Source of the DNA: Motiliproteus sp047633175
GTDB lineage: Bacteria > Pseudomonadota > Gammaproteobacteria > Pseudomonadales > Balneatricaceae
Direction: 5' to 3'
Assembly: GCA_047633175.1 (NCBI GenBank)
Contig: JBLIEQ010000019.1
Location: forward strand, 12,380 to 76,379
Length of the DNA stretch: 64,000 nt
Position numbers and translations under genes: made by a program. Under the pieces are notes generated by a model that ran no database searches, was not told where the DNA came from, and worked only from the letters and a program-made list of their open reading frames with translations. Positions within the stretch are counted from its first letter, which is position 1, and each line of letters begins with the position of its first letter. This document shows positions 40,590 through 49,134 of the stretch, in pieces.

Positions 40590-41957
40590 TCACTTGTTGT
40601 CCTTGTAGCGCTGGCGATCACTGAGCCGATCAAGCTCTCGCAGGTGCGTTAGCTTCTCGCCAATTTTCTGCTCCAGCCCACGCGGTTCCGGCTCGTAGTA
40701 GCGTCGCTGCCCGATAGCTTCCGGCAGATAGCACTCGCCAGCCGCATAGCCGCCGGGCTCATCGTGTGCATAGCGGTATTCGTTACCGTAACCAAGATCC
40801 TTCATCAGCGAGGTCGGCGCATTGCGTAGATGCACCGGCACCTCGTAGGAGGGATCCTCGCGCACATCGGCCATCGCCTGATTAAAGGCGCGATAGACCG
40901 CATTAGACTTAGGCGCGCTGGCACAGAATACCGCCGCCTGGGCGATCGCCCTGTTACCTTCGGCCGGCCCTAGACGCACAAACGCATCCCAGGCATTGAG
41001 GGTGATCTGCAGCGCACGCGGGTCGGCATTGCCGATATCTTCCGAGGCGATCGCCACCAGGCGTCTGGCGACATAGAGCGGATCGCAGCCGCCATCGAGC
41101 ATCCGCGCATACCAGTACAGGGCGCCATCGGGAGAAGAACCGCGCACCGATTTATGAAACGCCGAGATCTGATCGTAAAACAGATCCCCCTGCTTATCAT
41201 AACGCCGCCCTGAGGCCTGCAGCACCTCCTCCATCACGCTGGCATCGACCACCAGAGACTCGCCCTCGACCCGTGCCAGGTCGGCGGCTATCTCAAGCAG
41301 ATTAAGCGCCCGCCGGCCATCACCATCCGCAGCTCTTGCCAGACTCTCGATCAGCTCGGCATCAATCTGGATATTTTTTCCGCCCAGCCCACGCGGCTCG
41401 AGCAACGCCTTGCCGATCAATTCGACCAGTATCGCTTCGTCGAGGGGACGCAGCAGGTAGACCCGCGCCCGTGACAGCAGGGCACTATTGAGCTCAAAGG
41501 AAGGGTTCTCGGTCGTTGCACCGATAAAGATCAGCGTACCGTCTTCAACATAGGGCAGGAAGGCATCCTGCTGGCTCTTATTGAAGCGGTGCACCTCATC
41601 GACAAAAAGAATGGTCTTACGTTGCGATTGCGCCCGCTGCTGCCTAGCCTGCTCGATCGCTATCCGGATCTCTTTCACGCCCGAAAGCACCGCCGAAATC
41701 GATTCAAAATGGGCATCGGTTAGCTCTGCGATCAGGCGAGCCAGGGTGGTCTTACCGACACCCGGCGGCCCCCACAGGATCATCGAGTGGAGGCAGTCCA
41801 GCTCAATCGCGGTACGCAAAGCCTTGTTGGGGCCGAGAATATGATGCTGACCGAGATAGTCATCCAGAGAATGGGGACGCATCTTGGCCGCCAGGGGCTG
41901 ATAACCCTGCTGCTGCTCTTGCTCCTGCTCTTGTTTTTGAAACAGATCCTGGCTCAT
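40590..41957 (-). CDS. rarA: Replication-associated recombination protein RarA (MgsA)
   Basis: 455 residues from ATG 41957 (MSQDLFQKQEQEQEQQQG); the open frame upstream overlaps lolA and is unlikely. AAA+ motifs: Walker A GPPGVGKTTLARL (about 64-76), Walker B ILFVDEVHRFNK and SALLSRARVYLLRPL. The C-terminal half has the tetramerisation region. It acts at stalled replication forks. The N-terminus has a short Glu-Gln expansion. The start lies eight bases after the lolA stop. Confidence 0.95.
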   Translation of the reverse strand: MSQDLFQKQEQEQEQQQGYQPLAAKMRPHSLDDYLGQHHILGPNKALRTAIELDCLHSMILWGPPGVGKTTLARLIAELTDAHFESISAVLSGVKEIRIAIEQARQQRAQSQRKTILFVDEVHRFNKSQQDAFLPYVEDGTLIFIGATTENPSFELNSALLSRARVYLLRPLDEAILVELIGKALLEPRGLGGKNIQIDAELIESLARAADGDGRRALNLLEIAADLARVEGESLVVDASVMEEVLQASGRRYDKQGDLFYDQISAFHKSVRGSSPDGALYWYARMLDGGCDPLYVARRLVAIASEDIGNADPRALQITLNAWDAFVRLGPAEGNRAIAQAAVFCASAPKSNAVYRAFNQAMADVREDPSYEVPVHLRNAPTSLMKDLGYGNEYRYAHDEPGGYAAGECYLPEAIGQRRYYEPEPRGLEQKIGEKLTHLRELDRLSDRQRYKDNK

Positions 41958-41964
41958 AAACCGG

Positions 41965-42627
41965 CTACTCGGAAAGCAGGTCGACGCCCGCAGGCACCTG
42001 GAATTCAAACTGGCTGTCATCGACCTCGGGGTTCAGCAGAATATCGCTGAAATTAATGCCCGTCTTCTGCCCAAGATTATCTTCAAGCTGCATCTCGGTC
42101 GGAATCCCTGCCGTAAACTGGATGCGTAAGACCACAAAGAGGGCCTCTTCATTCTTGGGCAGGAGGCGAAACACCCCTGTATCACCCTCGACAGGTCCCT
42201 GCACCGCAAAGGTTTTTTCCAGGTCATTCAGGTTACCGCTCAGCAACAGGGCCGGCGTACTGCTCAACCGATGATCAACCGGCCGCCTGGTAACCTGCTC
42301 TAGGTCCTGATCGTACAGCCATAGCGTGGCCCCATTAGAGACCAGCAGCTGCGGGAAGGGCTCCTCGGTACGCCAGCGAAACTTGCCGGGGCGCGCCAGC
42401 ACCATCTCTCCATGAACCTGCTGCAGTCGCCTGCCAGTGCCATCGAGCACCAACTGCTCAAAAGTCGCCGACAGGCTATTGACGCGACTAAGCAGCCCGC
42501 TTAAATGTTGTGCCGGGGTGTCCGCAGCATGAAGAGTGCCGCTTAGCACCAGCGCGCCCAACAGCAACCCTGCCCGCAACCCTGCCCGCAACCTAAGTCT
42601 CATCATAAAATTGATCCCGATATCCAT
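41965..42627 (-). CDS. lolA: Outer-membrane lipoprotein carrier protein LolA
   Basis: 220 residues from ATG 42627, or 213 from ATG 42606, which gives a more normal signal peptide (MMRLRLRAG to SGTLHA). The LolA fold is visible in RVNSLSATFEQLVLDGTG, PGKFRWRTEEPFPQLLVSNG and TLWLYDQDLEQVTRRPV. It ferries lipoproteins through the periplasm from LolCDE to LolB. The signal peptide contains a duplicated LRAG from a 12-base tandem repeat. Located between ftsK and rarA, as in relatives. Confidence 0.93.
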   Translation of the reverse strand: MDIGINFMMRLRLRAGLRAGLLLGALVLSGTLHAADTPAQHLSGLLSRVNSLSATFEQLVLDGTGRRLQQVHGEMVLARPGKFRWRTEEPFPQLLVSNGATLWLYDQDLEQVTRRPVDHRLSSTPALLLSGNLNDLEKTFAVQGPVEGDTGVFRLLPKNEEALFVVLRIQFTAGIPTEMQLEDNLGQKTGINFSDILLNPEVDDSQFEFQVPAGVDLLSE

Positions 42628-42629
42628 TT

Positions 42630-45299
42630 TTAATTAACACCCACCGGTGGTGGAGCGATGACTTCCCGGCCGCCATTATGACCGGGCTCGCTGACGACAC
42701 CTGCCGCTTCCATCGACTCGACCATACGGGCCGCGCGGTTGTAACCGATCTTAAACTTACGCTGCACCGCCGATACCGATGCCCGTCGACTCTGAGTCAC
42801 CAGCGCGACGGCCTGATCATAGAGCGGATCGAGTTCATCCTCATAGTTTGAACCCCCGCCGCCATCCATCTCCACCGTCTCGGTCAGGATCTCTTCTACA
42901 AACTTGGCCGGCCCCCACTCTTTCCAGGCCTCAACGCTGCGATGCACCTCGTCATCACTGACAAACGCCCCGTGCACCCGTACCGGCATACTGCTGCCCG
43001 CAGGCAGATAAAGCATATCGCCGTTCCCCAGCAGGTTCTCAGCACCCCCCTGATCCAGGATGGTGCGCGAGTCGATCCTGGATGAGACCTGAAACGCGAT
43101 TCGGGTCGGCACGTTGGCCTTGATCAACCCGGTAATCACATCGACCGAAGGCCGCTGCGTCGCCAGAATCAGATGGATTCCCGCGGCCCGTGCTTTCTGG
43201 GCTATGCGGGCGATCAGCTCTTCCACTTTTTTGCCGACGATCATCATCATGTCAGCAAATTCATCGACCACGACCACGATATAGGGCAGCGTCTCTAACT
43301 CAGGTGCCGGGGCATGCTCATCGGCGCCATGCTCAAGCGGCTTCCACAACGGATCCAGCAGCGGCTCTCCGCGCGCCTGGGCTTCAAGAACCTTGTCGTT
43401 GAAACCGGCTAGGTTACGCACCCCCATCTTGGAGAGCAGCTTATAGCGCCGTTCCATCTCCGCCACGCACCAGCGCAGCCCGGTAGCCGCATCCTTCATA
43501 TCGGTAATAACCGGCGTCAACAGATGGGGAATACCGTCATAGATCGACAGCTCCAACATCTTCGGGTCGACCATCATCAACCGCACTTCATCAGGGGTCG
43601 CCTTGTACAGCAGGCTCAGGATCATCGCATTAACACCCACCGACTTACCCGACCCGGTGGTACCCGCCACCAGCAGGTGTGGCATCTTGGCCAGATTAAC
43701 GACTACAGGATTACCCGCGATATCGTTACCCAGCCCCATACTCAACCGGGAAGAGGCCTGGGTATAGACGGGGGCATCGAGGACTTCCCGAAGCCTTACC
43801 ATCTCTCTGGTTTCGTTCGGAATCTCAATCCCGACCACCGACTTACCGGCAATAACCTCCACGACGCGTACGCTCATCACCGCCATCGAGCGTGCCAGGT
43901 CTTTGGACAAATTGGTAATCTTGCTGACCTTGGTGCCCGGGGCTGGACTAATCTCGAAACGGGTAATCACCGGCCCCGGATTCACCTCGACAACCTCGGC
44001 GATAACACCAAAGTCTTTCAGCTTGGCCTCCAGCAATCGTGACATATCTTCCAGCTGCTCGGGGGTATAGCCCTGAGCCGTTTTCTCGGAGGGCGGATCG
44101 AGCAGCGTGACACTGGGAATCTGCTTAGGCGCGATGCCGGGCTTAACAGGCCGGGGATCCCGATAACCGGCATAGGAACCAGCGTCGGAGTCAGAATAAT
44201 CGACGGCAGCAATAGTCTCCGACAGTGGCACGATCTTCAGCTCTTTAGCCTTGATGGCAGGCCCGGCATCCGCACCCATATCAAGCCCAGATAACTCGCC
44301 CTGTACCTCGGCGTCAGAGGGCAAAGCCGCGGCAGCGGATAGAGGCAAGGCACTGCGCGGCTCATCGGCAGCCGCAGCACTCTGCATAGCACGCGGCTTA
44401 CTACTCGCAGCCCTGCGCGGCTCAGCGCAAACCCTGGCCGTAGCGCTCTGCGCATCTTCTGTCGCGCTCTGTGCAGCACGTTGAGTCGCACCCTGAGCAT
44501 GACTCTGTGCATCGCTTTGAGCAGTGCTCTGCGTATCGCCTGTCGCGCTCTGCGTATCGCCATAAATCCCAGACTTTACTCTGACCTTGTCTACCAGACG
44601 AGAGATAGTCTCGCTGACAGCCGCGGCTGAGGTACTGTCGGGCTTAACACCGAGCCCGGCACCCGCCTGCGGCCGTTTCTCGGCAGCACCAGCACCCCGG
44701 CCTCGAGACAGCCTCGCTATCCCTGCCAGCACCGCAGCACCAGAGGCCTGCGCCAGGCTAAGCCAGGACAGATCAGTATACAGCGTAATACCCAGCAGCA
44801 GGACACCCAGCAGCACCAGCGTGGTACCGACCAGCCCCAGGGTCAGCAACCCGATCCTGGCCAGGGACAGACCCGCCACCCCGCCCGCCTCGAAAGGAAG
44901 CTGCTGCCACTGATTGTTCGAATGAATCGCAAGCAACGCGGCGCCTGCACCTATAATCAGCACGCCTCCCAGGGTTCGCAGCAGCAAGTAAGGTAGGGCG
45001 ACATGCCAGCGCTGTTGTGGTTGACGCAAGAAGCGCCAGGCACGGTAGATCACCATCAAAGGCAGCACGAAGGCCATGTAGCCCAGCATCGAAAAGCTGA
45101 AATCTGCCAGCCAGGCACCGCCTACTCCCCCCGCGTTGCGAACAGAGCCGGTATACCCCAGGTGTGACCAGCCGGGATCGAGTGGATCAAAGCTACAGAG
45201 TGCCAGCAGCAGAAAGATGCAGCCGAAAACCACGACAATCAGGCCGCCTTCCTTCGTAATGCGGGAGATAAAATCCATAAAGACCTGACGTTCGGTCAT
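42630..45299 (-). CDS. ftsK: DNA translocase FtsK
   Basis: 889 residues: N-terminal membrane domain (four to five helices, about 20-185), a linker (about 195-380) with Gln/Ala/Ser repeats (SATGDTQSTAQSDAQ and similar), the RecA-like motor with Walker A VAGTTGSGKSVG (about 549-560) and VVVVDEFADMMM, and the C-terminal gamma winged helix (YDQAVALVTQSRRASVSAVQ) that reads KOPS sequences. It pumps chromosome ends at the septum and activates XerCD. ATG 45299 or ATG 45278 (better ribosome spacing). The linker is shorter than in Escherichia coli. Confidence 0.95.
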   Translation of the reverse strand: MTERQVFMDFISRITKEGGLIVVVFGCIFLLLALCSFDPLDPGWSHLGYTGSVRNAGGVGGAWLADFSFSMLGYMAFVLPLMVIYRAWRFLRQPQQRWHVALPYLLLRTLGGVLIIGAGAALLAIHSNNQWQQLPFEAGGVAGLSLARIGLLTLGLVGTTLVLLGVLLLGITLYTDLSWLSLAQASGAAVLAGIARLSRGRGAGAAEKRPQAGAGLGVKPDSTSAAAVSETISRLVDKVRVKSGIYGDTQSATGDTQSTAQSDAQSHAQGATQRAAQSATEDAQSATARVCAEPRRAASSKPRAMQSAAAADEPRSALPLSAAAALPSDAEVQGELSGLDMGADAGPAIKAKELKIVPLSETIAAVDYSDSDAGSYAGYRDPRPVKPGIAPKQIPSVTLLDPPSEKTAQGYTPEQLEDMSRLLEAKLKDFGVIAEVVEVNPGPVITRFEISPAPGTKVSKITNLSKDLARSMAVMSVRVVEVIAGKSVVGIEIPNETREMVRLREVLDAPVYTQASSRLSMGLGNDIAGNPVVVNLAKMPHLLVAGTTGSGKSVGVNAMILSLLYKATPDEVRLMMVDPKMLELSIYDGIPHLLTPVITDMKDAATGLRWCVAEMERRYKLLSKMGVRNLAGFNDKVLEAQARGEPLLDPLWKPLEHGADEHAPAPELETLPYIVVVVDEFADMMMIVGKKVEELIARIAQKARAAGIHLILATQRPSVDVITGLIKANVPTRIAFQVSSRIDSRTILDQGGAENLLGNGDMLYLPAGSSMPVRVHGAFVSDDEVHRSVEAWKEWGPAKFVEEILTETVEMDGGGGSNYEDELDPLYDQAVALVTQSRRASVSAVQRKFKIGYNRAARMVESMEAAGVVSEPGHNGGREVIAPPPVGVN

Positions 45300-45497
45300 C
45301 TGCTATTACTACCCTTGCTTGAAAAACGGAAAAGTAACATATTTTGACGCTGTTGATGACCGCCATCCGCTCTAACCCGACTCTTTTGCGCGGATTAAGC
45401 CAAAGAACCTGCGAATACGCCCCTAAGAGCCTCAGGCTATGAACAATCTTAAGCCCGATTCTACAACAGCAAAAAATTCGATTAAGATGTGCGCCAC

Positions 45498-45677
45498 TAG
45501 GAGGCTGACCGCCCCTTTATTTTAAGGAAATAGCGCTCGTAGCGAGAGATCCTCATTTTGAGTCGGATTTTCCGATCATTTGCGAAGAAGAGTGGTTCTA
45601 TTCGCCAAAAATGAGCGGAAAATCTGGCCACAATGCGGATTTCGCAGTAAGTCAGTCTATTCTCGGTCAGCCTCCTA
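45498..45677. repeat. MITE-like element with 13-base perfect terminal inverted repeats (copy 1)
   Basis: TAGGAGGCTGACC (45498-45510) and GGTCAGCCTCCTA (45665-45677) are perfect inverted repeats bounding 180 bases without an open frame. The right arm extends to CTATTCTC as in copy 2 (57669-57745). It lies in the gap between divergent ftsK and trxB, just upstream of trxB, and makes up most of this 415-base intergenic region. Confidence 0.8.
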
Positions 45678-45714
45678 AATCAATCCTCCCCGAATACAGC
45701 CATAGAGAGAACTC

Positions 45715-46671
45715 ATGAGCGAAACCAAGCACGCCCGACTGATCATACTGGGATCAGGACCTGCCGGATATACCGCTGCTGTTTACGCAGCCCGCGCCAA
45801 CCTTAAGCCCCTGCTGATCACCGGCATGCAGGCGGGAGGCCAGCTAACGACCACCACCGACGTCGACAACTGGCCAGGCGACCATGAAGGCGTGCAGGGA
45901 CCGGAACTGATGGTGCGGATGCAAAAACATGCAGAGCGCTTTGATACCGAGATCCAGGTCGATCATATTAACAGCGTCGAGCTTGGCGAACGTCCCTTTA
46001 TCCTGGTGGGCGACAATGCAACCTACAGCTGCGATGCCCTTATTATAACCACGGGCGCAACAGCCATGTATCTGGGCCTGGATTCGGAAGAAGCCTTCAA
46101 GGGCCGCGGCGTTAGCGCCTGCGCCACTTGCGATGGTTTCTTCTATCGCAATCAAAAGGTAGTGGTCGTGGGTGGCGGCAACACAGCCGTGGAAGAAGCG
46201 CTATACCTCTCTAACATTGCGTCCGAAGTCACCCTGATCCACCGTCGTGACAGCCTGCGTTCAGAGAAGATATTGCAGGATCATCTGATGGAAAAAGTCG
46301 CCAACGGCAATATCAATATCGAATGGAATCACAGCGTTGATGAGATTCTTGGTGATGCGATGGGCGTCACCGGCATTCGTATCAAGGATGTGCACAGCGG
46401 TGTAACCAAGGAGCTCGAGACGATGGGCGCGTTTATCGCCATCGGCCACCGACCCAACACCGAGATGTTTGCCGGCCAACTGGAGATGAATAACGGTTAT
46501 CTGTCAATCCAGAGCGGGCTTCAGGGCAATGCGACCCAAACCAGCATCCCCGGAGTCTTTGCCGCCGGCGATGTGGCCGATCAGGTCTACCGTCAGGCCG
46601 TCACCTCGGCAGGCTTTGGCTGCATGGCAGCGCTCGATGCCGAGCGCTTCTTAGATAACCTCGACAAATAG
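45715..46671 (+). CDS. trxB: Thioredoxin reductase
   Basis: 318 residues: FAD loop GSGPAGYTAAVYAARANL (about 12-29), the redox CATCDG (about 136-141), the NADPH loop VGGGNTAVEEALYLS and GVFAAGDVADQVYRQA near the C-terminus. It reduces thioredoxin with NADPH. ATG 45715 follows GAGAGAACTC. Upstream sits a MITE-like element that may carry or alter its promoter. Confidence 0.97.
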   Translation: MSETKHARLIILGSGPAGYTAAVYAARANLKPLLITGMQAGGQLTTTTDVDNWPGDHEGVQGPELMVRMQKHAERFDTEIQVDHINSVELGERPFILVGDNATYSCDALIITTGATAMYLGLDSEEAFKGRGVSACATCDGFFYRNQKVVVVGGGNTAVEEALYLSNIASEVTLIHRRDSLRSEKILQDHLMEKVANGNINIEWNHSVDEILGDAMGVTGIRIKDVHSGVTKELETMGAFIAIGHRPNTEMFAGQLEMNNGYLSIQSGLQGNATQTSIPGVFAAGDVADQVYRQAVTSAGFGCMAALDAERFLDNLDK

Positions 46672-46710
46672 GGAGCGGCGGGCAGAGCCTCTCTGCCCGC
46701 ATCCTCATCG

Positions 46711-47418
46711 ATGACCCAGATCAGCTGGCTAGACGCCGATAATGTAGAGTTCCCTCCGCTGGAGCAGGCACTGGCCGAACCCGATGGCCTGCTGGCCGCC
46801 GGGGGCGATCTCAGCCCTGCCCGCCTTATCCAGGCGTATCGCAACGGAATATTCCCCTGGTACGACGAGTCCCAACCCATCCTCTGGTGGAGCCCGGATC
46901 CACGTTGCATCCTCAAACCCGAGCAACTTCATGTATCACGCAGTCTGCGTAAGCTGATACGCCAGCAGCGGTTGCGGGTCAGCATCGACCAGGACTTTAG
47001 CGCGGTTATTTTAGCCTGCGCCGGGCCTCGTAGTGATGCTGACGGCACCTGGATCTCTCCAGCCATGCAACAGGCCTATCAGCGCCTGCATCAGCAAGGC
47101 GTGGCGCATTCGGTCGAGGTCTGGGAGCAGAACCTGCTGGTTGGCGGACTCTACGGCCTAGCTATCGGCAAGACCTTTTTTGGCGAGTCGATGTTCAGCC
47201 GGGTAAGCAATGCATCCAAGCTGGCGTTTGTGACTCTGGTCGAACGACTCCAACAATGGGACTATGCTTTCATTGATTGCCAGGTTCACAGTCAACACCT
47301 TACATCTCTGGGGGCCACCGAAGTGCCAAGATCCGACTTTATCAGACTTCTTAATGACAACATCGATCGACCGCAGTCACACCCCTGGGAACTAGGGCCG
47401 CAACAACAAGATGAATAG
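46711..47418 (+). CDS. aat: Leucyl/phenylalanyl-tRNA-protein transferase
   Basis: 235 residues: FPPLEQALAEPDGLLAAGGD, FPWYDESQPILWWSPDPRC, FGESMFSRVSNASKLA and DCQVHSQHLTSLGA, all family signatures. It adds Leu or Phe to N-terminal Arg or Lys, making substrates for ClpS-ClpAP. The genes for Bpt, ClpA and ClpS lie in the next 4 kb, so the pathway is clustered. ATG 46711 is 39 bases after trxB. Confidence 0.96.
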   Translation: MTQISWLDADNVEFPPLEQALAEPDGLLAAGGDLSPARLIQAYRNGIFPWYDESQPILWWSPDPRCILKPEQLHVSRSLRKLIRQQRLRVSIDQDFSAVILACAGPRSDADGTWISPAMQQAYQRLHQQGVAHSVEVWEQNLLVGGLYGLAIGKTFFGESMFSRVSNASKLAFVTLVERLQQWDYAFIDCQVHSQHLTSLGATEVPRSDFIRLLNDNIDRPQSHPWELGPQQQDE

Positions 47419-47437
47419 ATACTTTTGAGCAGAGCCC

Positions 47438-48193
47438 TTGACTGACTTACAGCAACTCAAATTTTACGCCACGCCGGAACATAGTTGCAGCTATCTGGAT
47501 GATCGCCAGGCCAAAACCATTTTCGCTGATCCCGAAGCGAGTCTGAATAAACACGATTACAGCACCCTGTCAGACCTGGGTTTTCGGCGCAGTGGTAATC
47601 ACATCTACCGTCCACATTGCCAGAACTGCAGCGCCTGCATCTCCGCACGAATCCCTGTCGAGCTATTCAGACCGAGCAGAAGCCAGAAACGGGTGCTCAA
47701 ACTGAACCAAGATCTGCAAATTTGTATTCAGGCGCCCGCTTACAGCGACGAATACTACGCCCTGTATGAGCGCTACATCCGGATGCGTCACAGCGATGGG
47801 GATATGCACCCCACAAGTAAAACGCAGTTCGAATCATTTCTGGTGCAGAGCCGCTACAGCACTCATTTTATTGAATTCAGAACCGATGAGTCCCTGCTGG
47901 GCGTCGCTGTCGTGGATTACCTCGAGCATGGAATATCCGCAATCTACACGTTTTTTGATCCCGAACAGCAGCAGCGCAGCCTCGGAAAACTGGCTATCCT
48001 TAAGCTGATCCAACTGGCCCAGAACGAGGGGCTGCCCTATCTTTATCTGGGGTACTGGGTTCAGGGCTGTCAGAAGATGGCCTATAAAACAGATTACCAC
48101 CCTATCCAACTTTTGATCGCCGGACACTGGGTTCATCTGCCTCTGGGGGAAACTTCCGACTTAAAACTCGAAAATATTTTGCGTCGCACCTAG
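47438..48193 (+). CDS. bpt: Aspartate/glutamate leucyltransferase
   Basis: 251 residues of the ATE1/Bpt family: N-terminal EHSCSYLDDRQAKTIFADP, the cysteine pair in YRPHCQNCSACISARIPV and the C-terminal GNAT-like half with TFFDPEQQQRSLG and YLGYWVQGCQKMAYK. Bacterial members lacking the eukaryotic arginyl specificity add Leu to N-terminal Asp or Glu. The start is TTG 47438 (MTDLQQLKFYATPEH); no ATG fits. It directly follows aat. Confidence 0.93.
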   Translation: MTDLQQLKFYATPEHSCSYLDDRQAKTIFADPEASLNKHDYSTLSDLGFRRSGNHIYRPHCQNCSACISARIPVELFRPSRSQKRVLKLNQDLQICIQAPAYSDEYYALYERYIRMRHSDGDMHPTSKTQFESFLVQSRYSTHFIEFRTDESLLGVAVVDYLEHGISAIYTFFDPEQQQRSLGKLAILKLIQLAQNEGLPYLYLGYWVQGCQKMAYKTDYHPIQLLIAGHWVHLPLGETSDLKLENILRRT

Positions 48194-48262
48194 AAATACG
48201 GCAGAATACGCCGCCTTAGCGCGCCCGTAGAAGATCTAATTAGGTAAGAGGTAAGTCCTATA

Positions 48263-48481
48263 ATGGCCAAAGAAGAAAGTATAGAAATGGAAGGTACCAT
48301 TATCGACACTCTACCGAACACTATGTTCCGGGTAGAGTTAGAAAATGGACATGTAGTCACCGCTCACATCTCGGGGAAAATGCGCAAGCATTATATCCGA
48401 ATCCTGACCGGCGATTCAGTCAAGGTAGAGCTAACCCCCTACGACCTGTCCAAGGGGCGTATTGTCTACCGAGCTCGCTAA
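48263..48481 (+). CDS. infA: Translation initiation factor IF-1
   Basis: 72 residues, the normal length: MAKEESIEMEGTIIDTLPN, FRVELENGHVVTAHISGKMR and the C-terminus PYDLSKGRIVYRAR. One S1/OB fold that binds the ribosomal A site. AGGTAAG lies upstream. The second half of the gene is repeated downstream at least twice almost perfectly and once in decayed form. Confidence 0.97.
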   Translation: MAKEESIEMEGTIIDTLPNTMFRVELENGHVVTAHISGKMRKHYIRILTGDSVKVELTPYDLSKGRIVYRAR

Positions 48482-48990
48482 ATAACGCCTGGTTGTCAGC
48501 CATCAGGTAACATTAGAAAATAGACCTGCAGTTACCGCTCAAATCTCGGGGGAAATGCGCAAGCAGCAATAACTCCGAATCCTGACCGGCGACTCAGTCA
48601 AGGTAGAGCTAACCCCCTACGACCTGTCCAAGGGGCGTATTGTCTACCGAGCTCGCTAAATAATGCCTGGTTGTCAGCCATCAGGTAACATTAGAAAATA
48701 GACCTGCAGTTACCGCTCAAATCTCGGGGGAAATGCGCAAGCAGCAATAACTCCGAATCCTGACCGGCGACTCAGTCAAGGTAGAGCTAACCCCCTACGA
48801 CCTGTCCAAGGGGCGTATTGTCTACCGCGCACGCTAAAAGCGTTTAGATAGAGCCGGAACCTGACAGCCAGTCACCGCTCACATCTCGGAGAAATGCGTA
48901 AGCACTCTATTCGAAATCTGACCGGCGACTCCGTCAGTGCAAAACCGACCCCTGCGACCCACCCAAGGGGCGCATCTCCTGCCAACCTCC
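48482..48990 (+). pseudogene. Tandem 178-base decayed copies of the infA 3' half
   Basis: Two units (48482-48659 and 48660-48837) differ at only a few positions. Each holds infA codons from about residue 25 to the stop, but lacks the N-terminus. Both carry the same in-frame TAA after MRKQQ (gene: MRKHYI), while the last 27 codons match infA nearly perfectly. A third copy (48869-48980) is strongly decayed and out of frame. No complete protein can be made from them. The remaining stretch to 49134 holds only a REP-like palindrome. Confidence 0.93.
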
Positions 48991-49079
48991 GTTTACCAGA
49001 GCCCAGCCATCTAAGGGCGCCTCCTGTACGGCACCCTATACACAGTCTGAGCACCAGCCCCGAGAGGCAGTGGGCTATT

Positions 49080-49098
49080 GCTGGGATTGCATCCCAGC
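49080..49098 (-). repeat. REP-like palindrome near the clpA stop
   Basis: GCTGGGAT-TGC-ATCCCAGC, with a GTAG head about 10 bases away on the minus strand (49105-49108). Same family as 35065-35087. Confidence 0.55.
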
Positions 49099-49134
49099 CA
49101 ACTGGCTACATAACGCTAACCCACAGGCCTCTCG

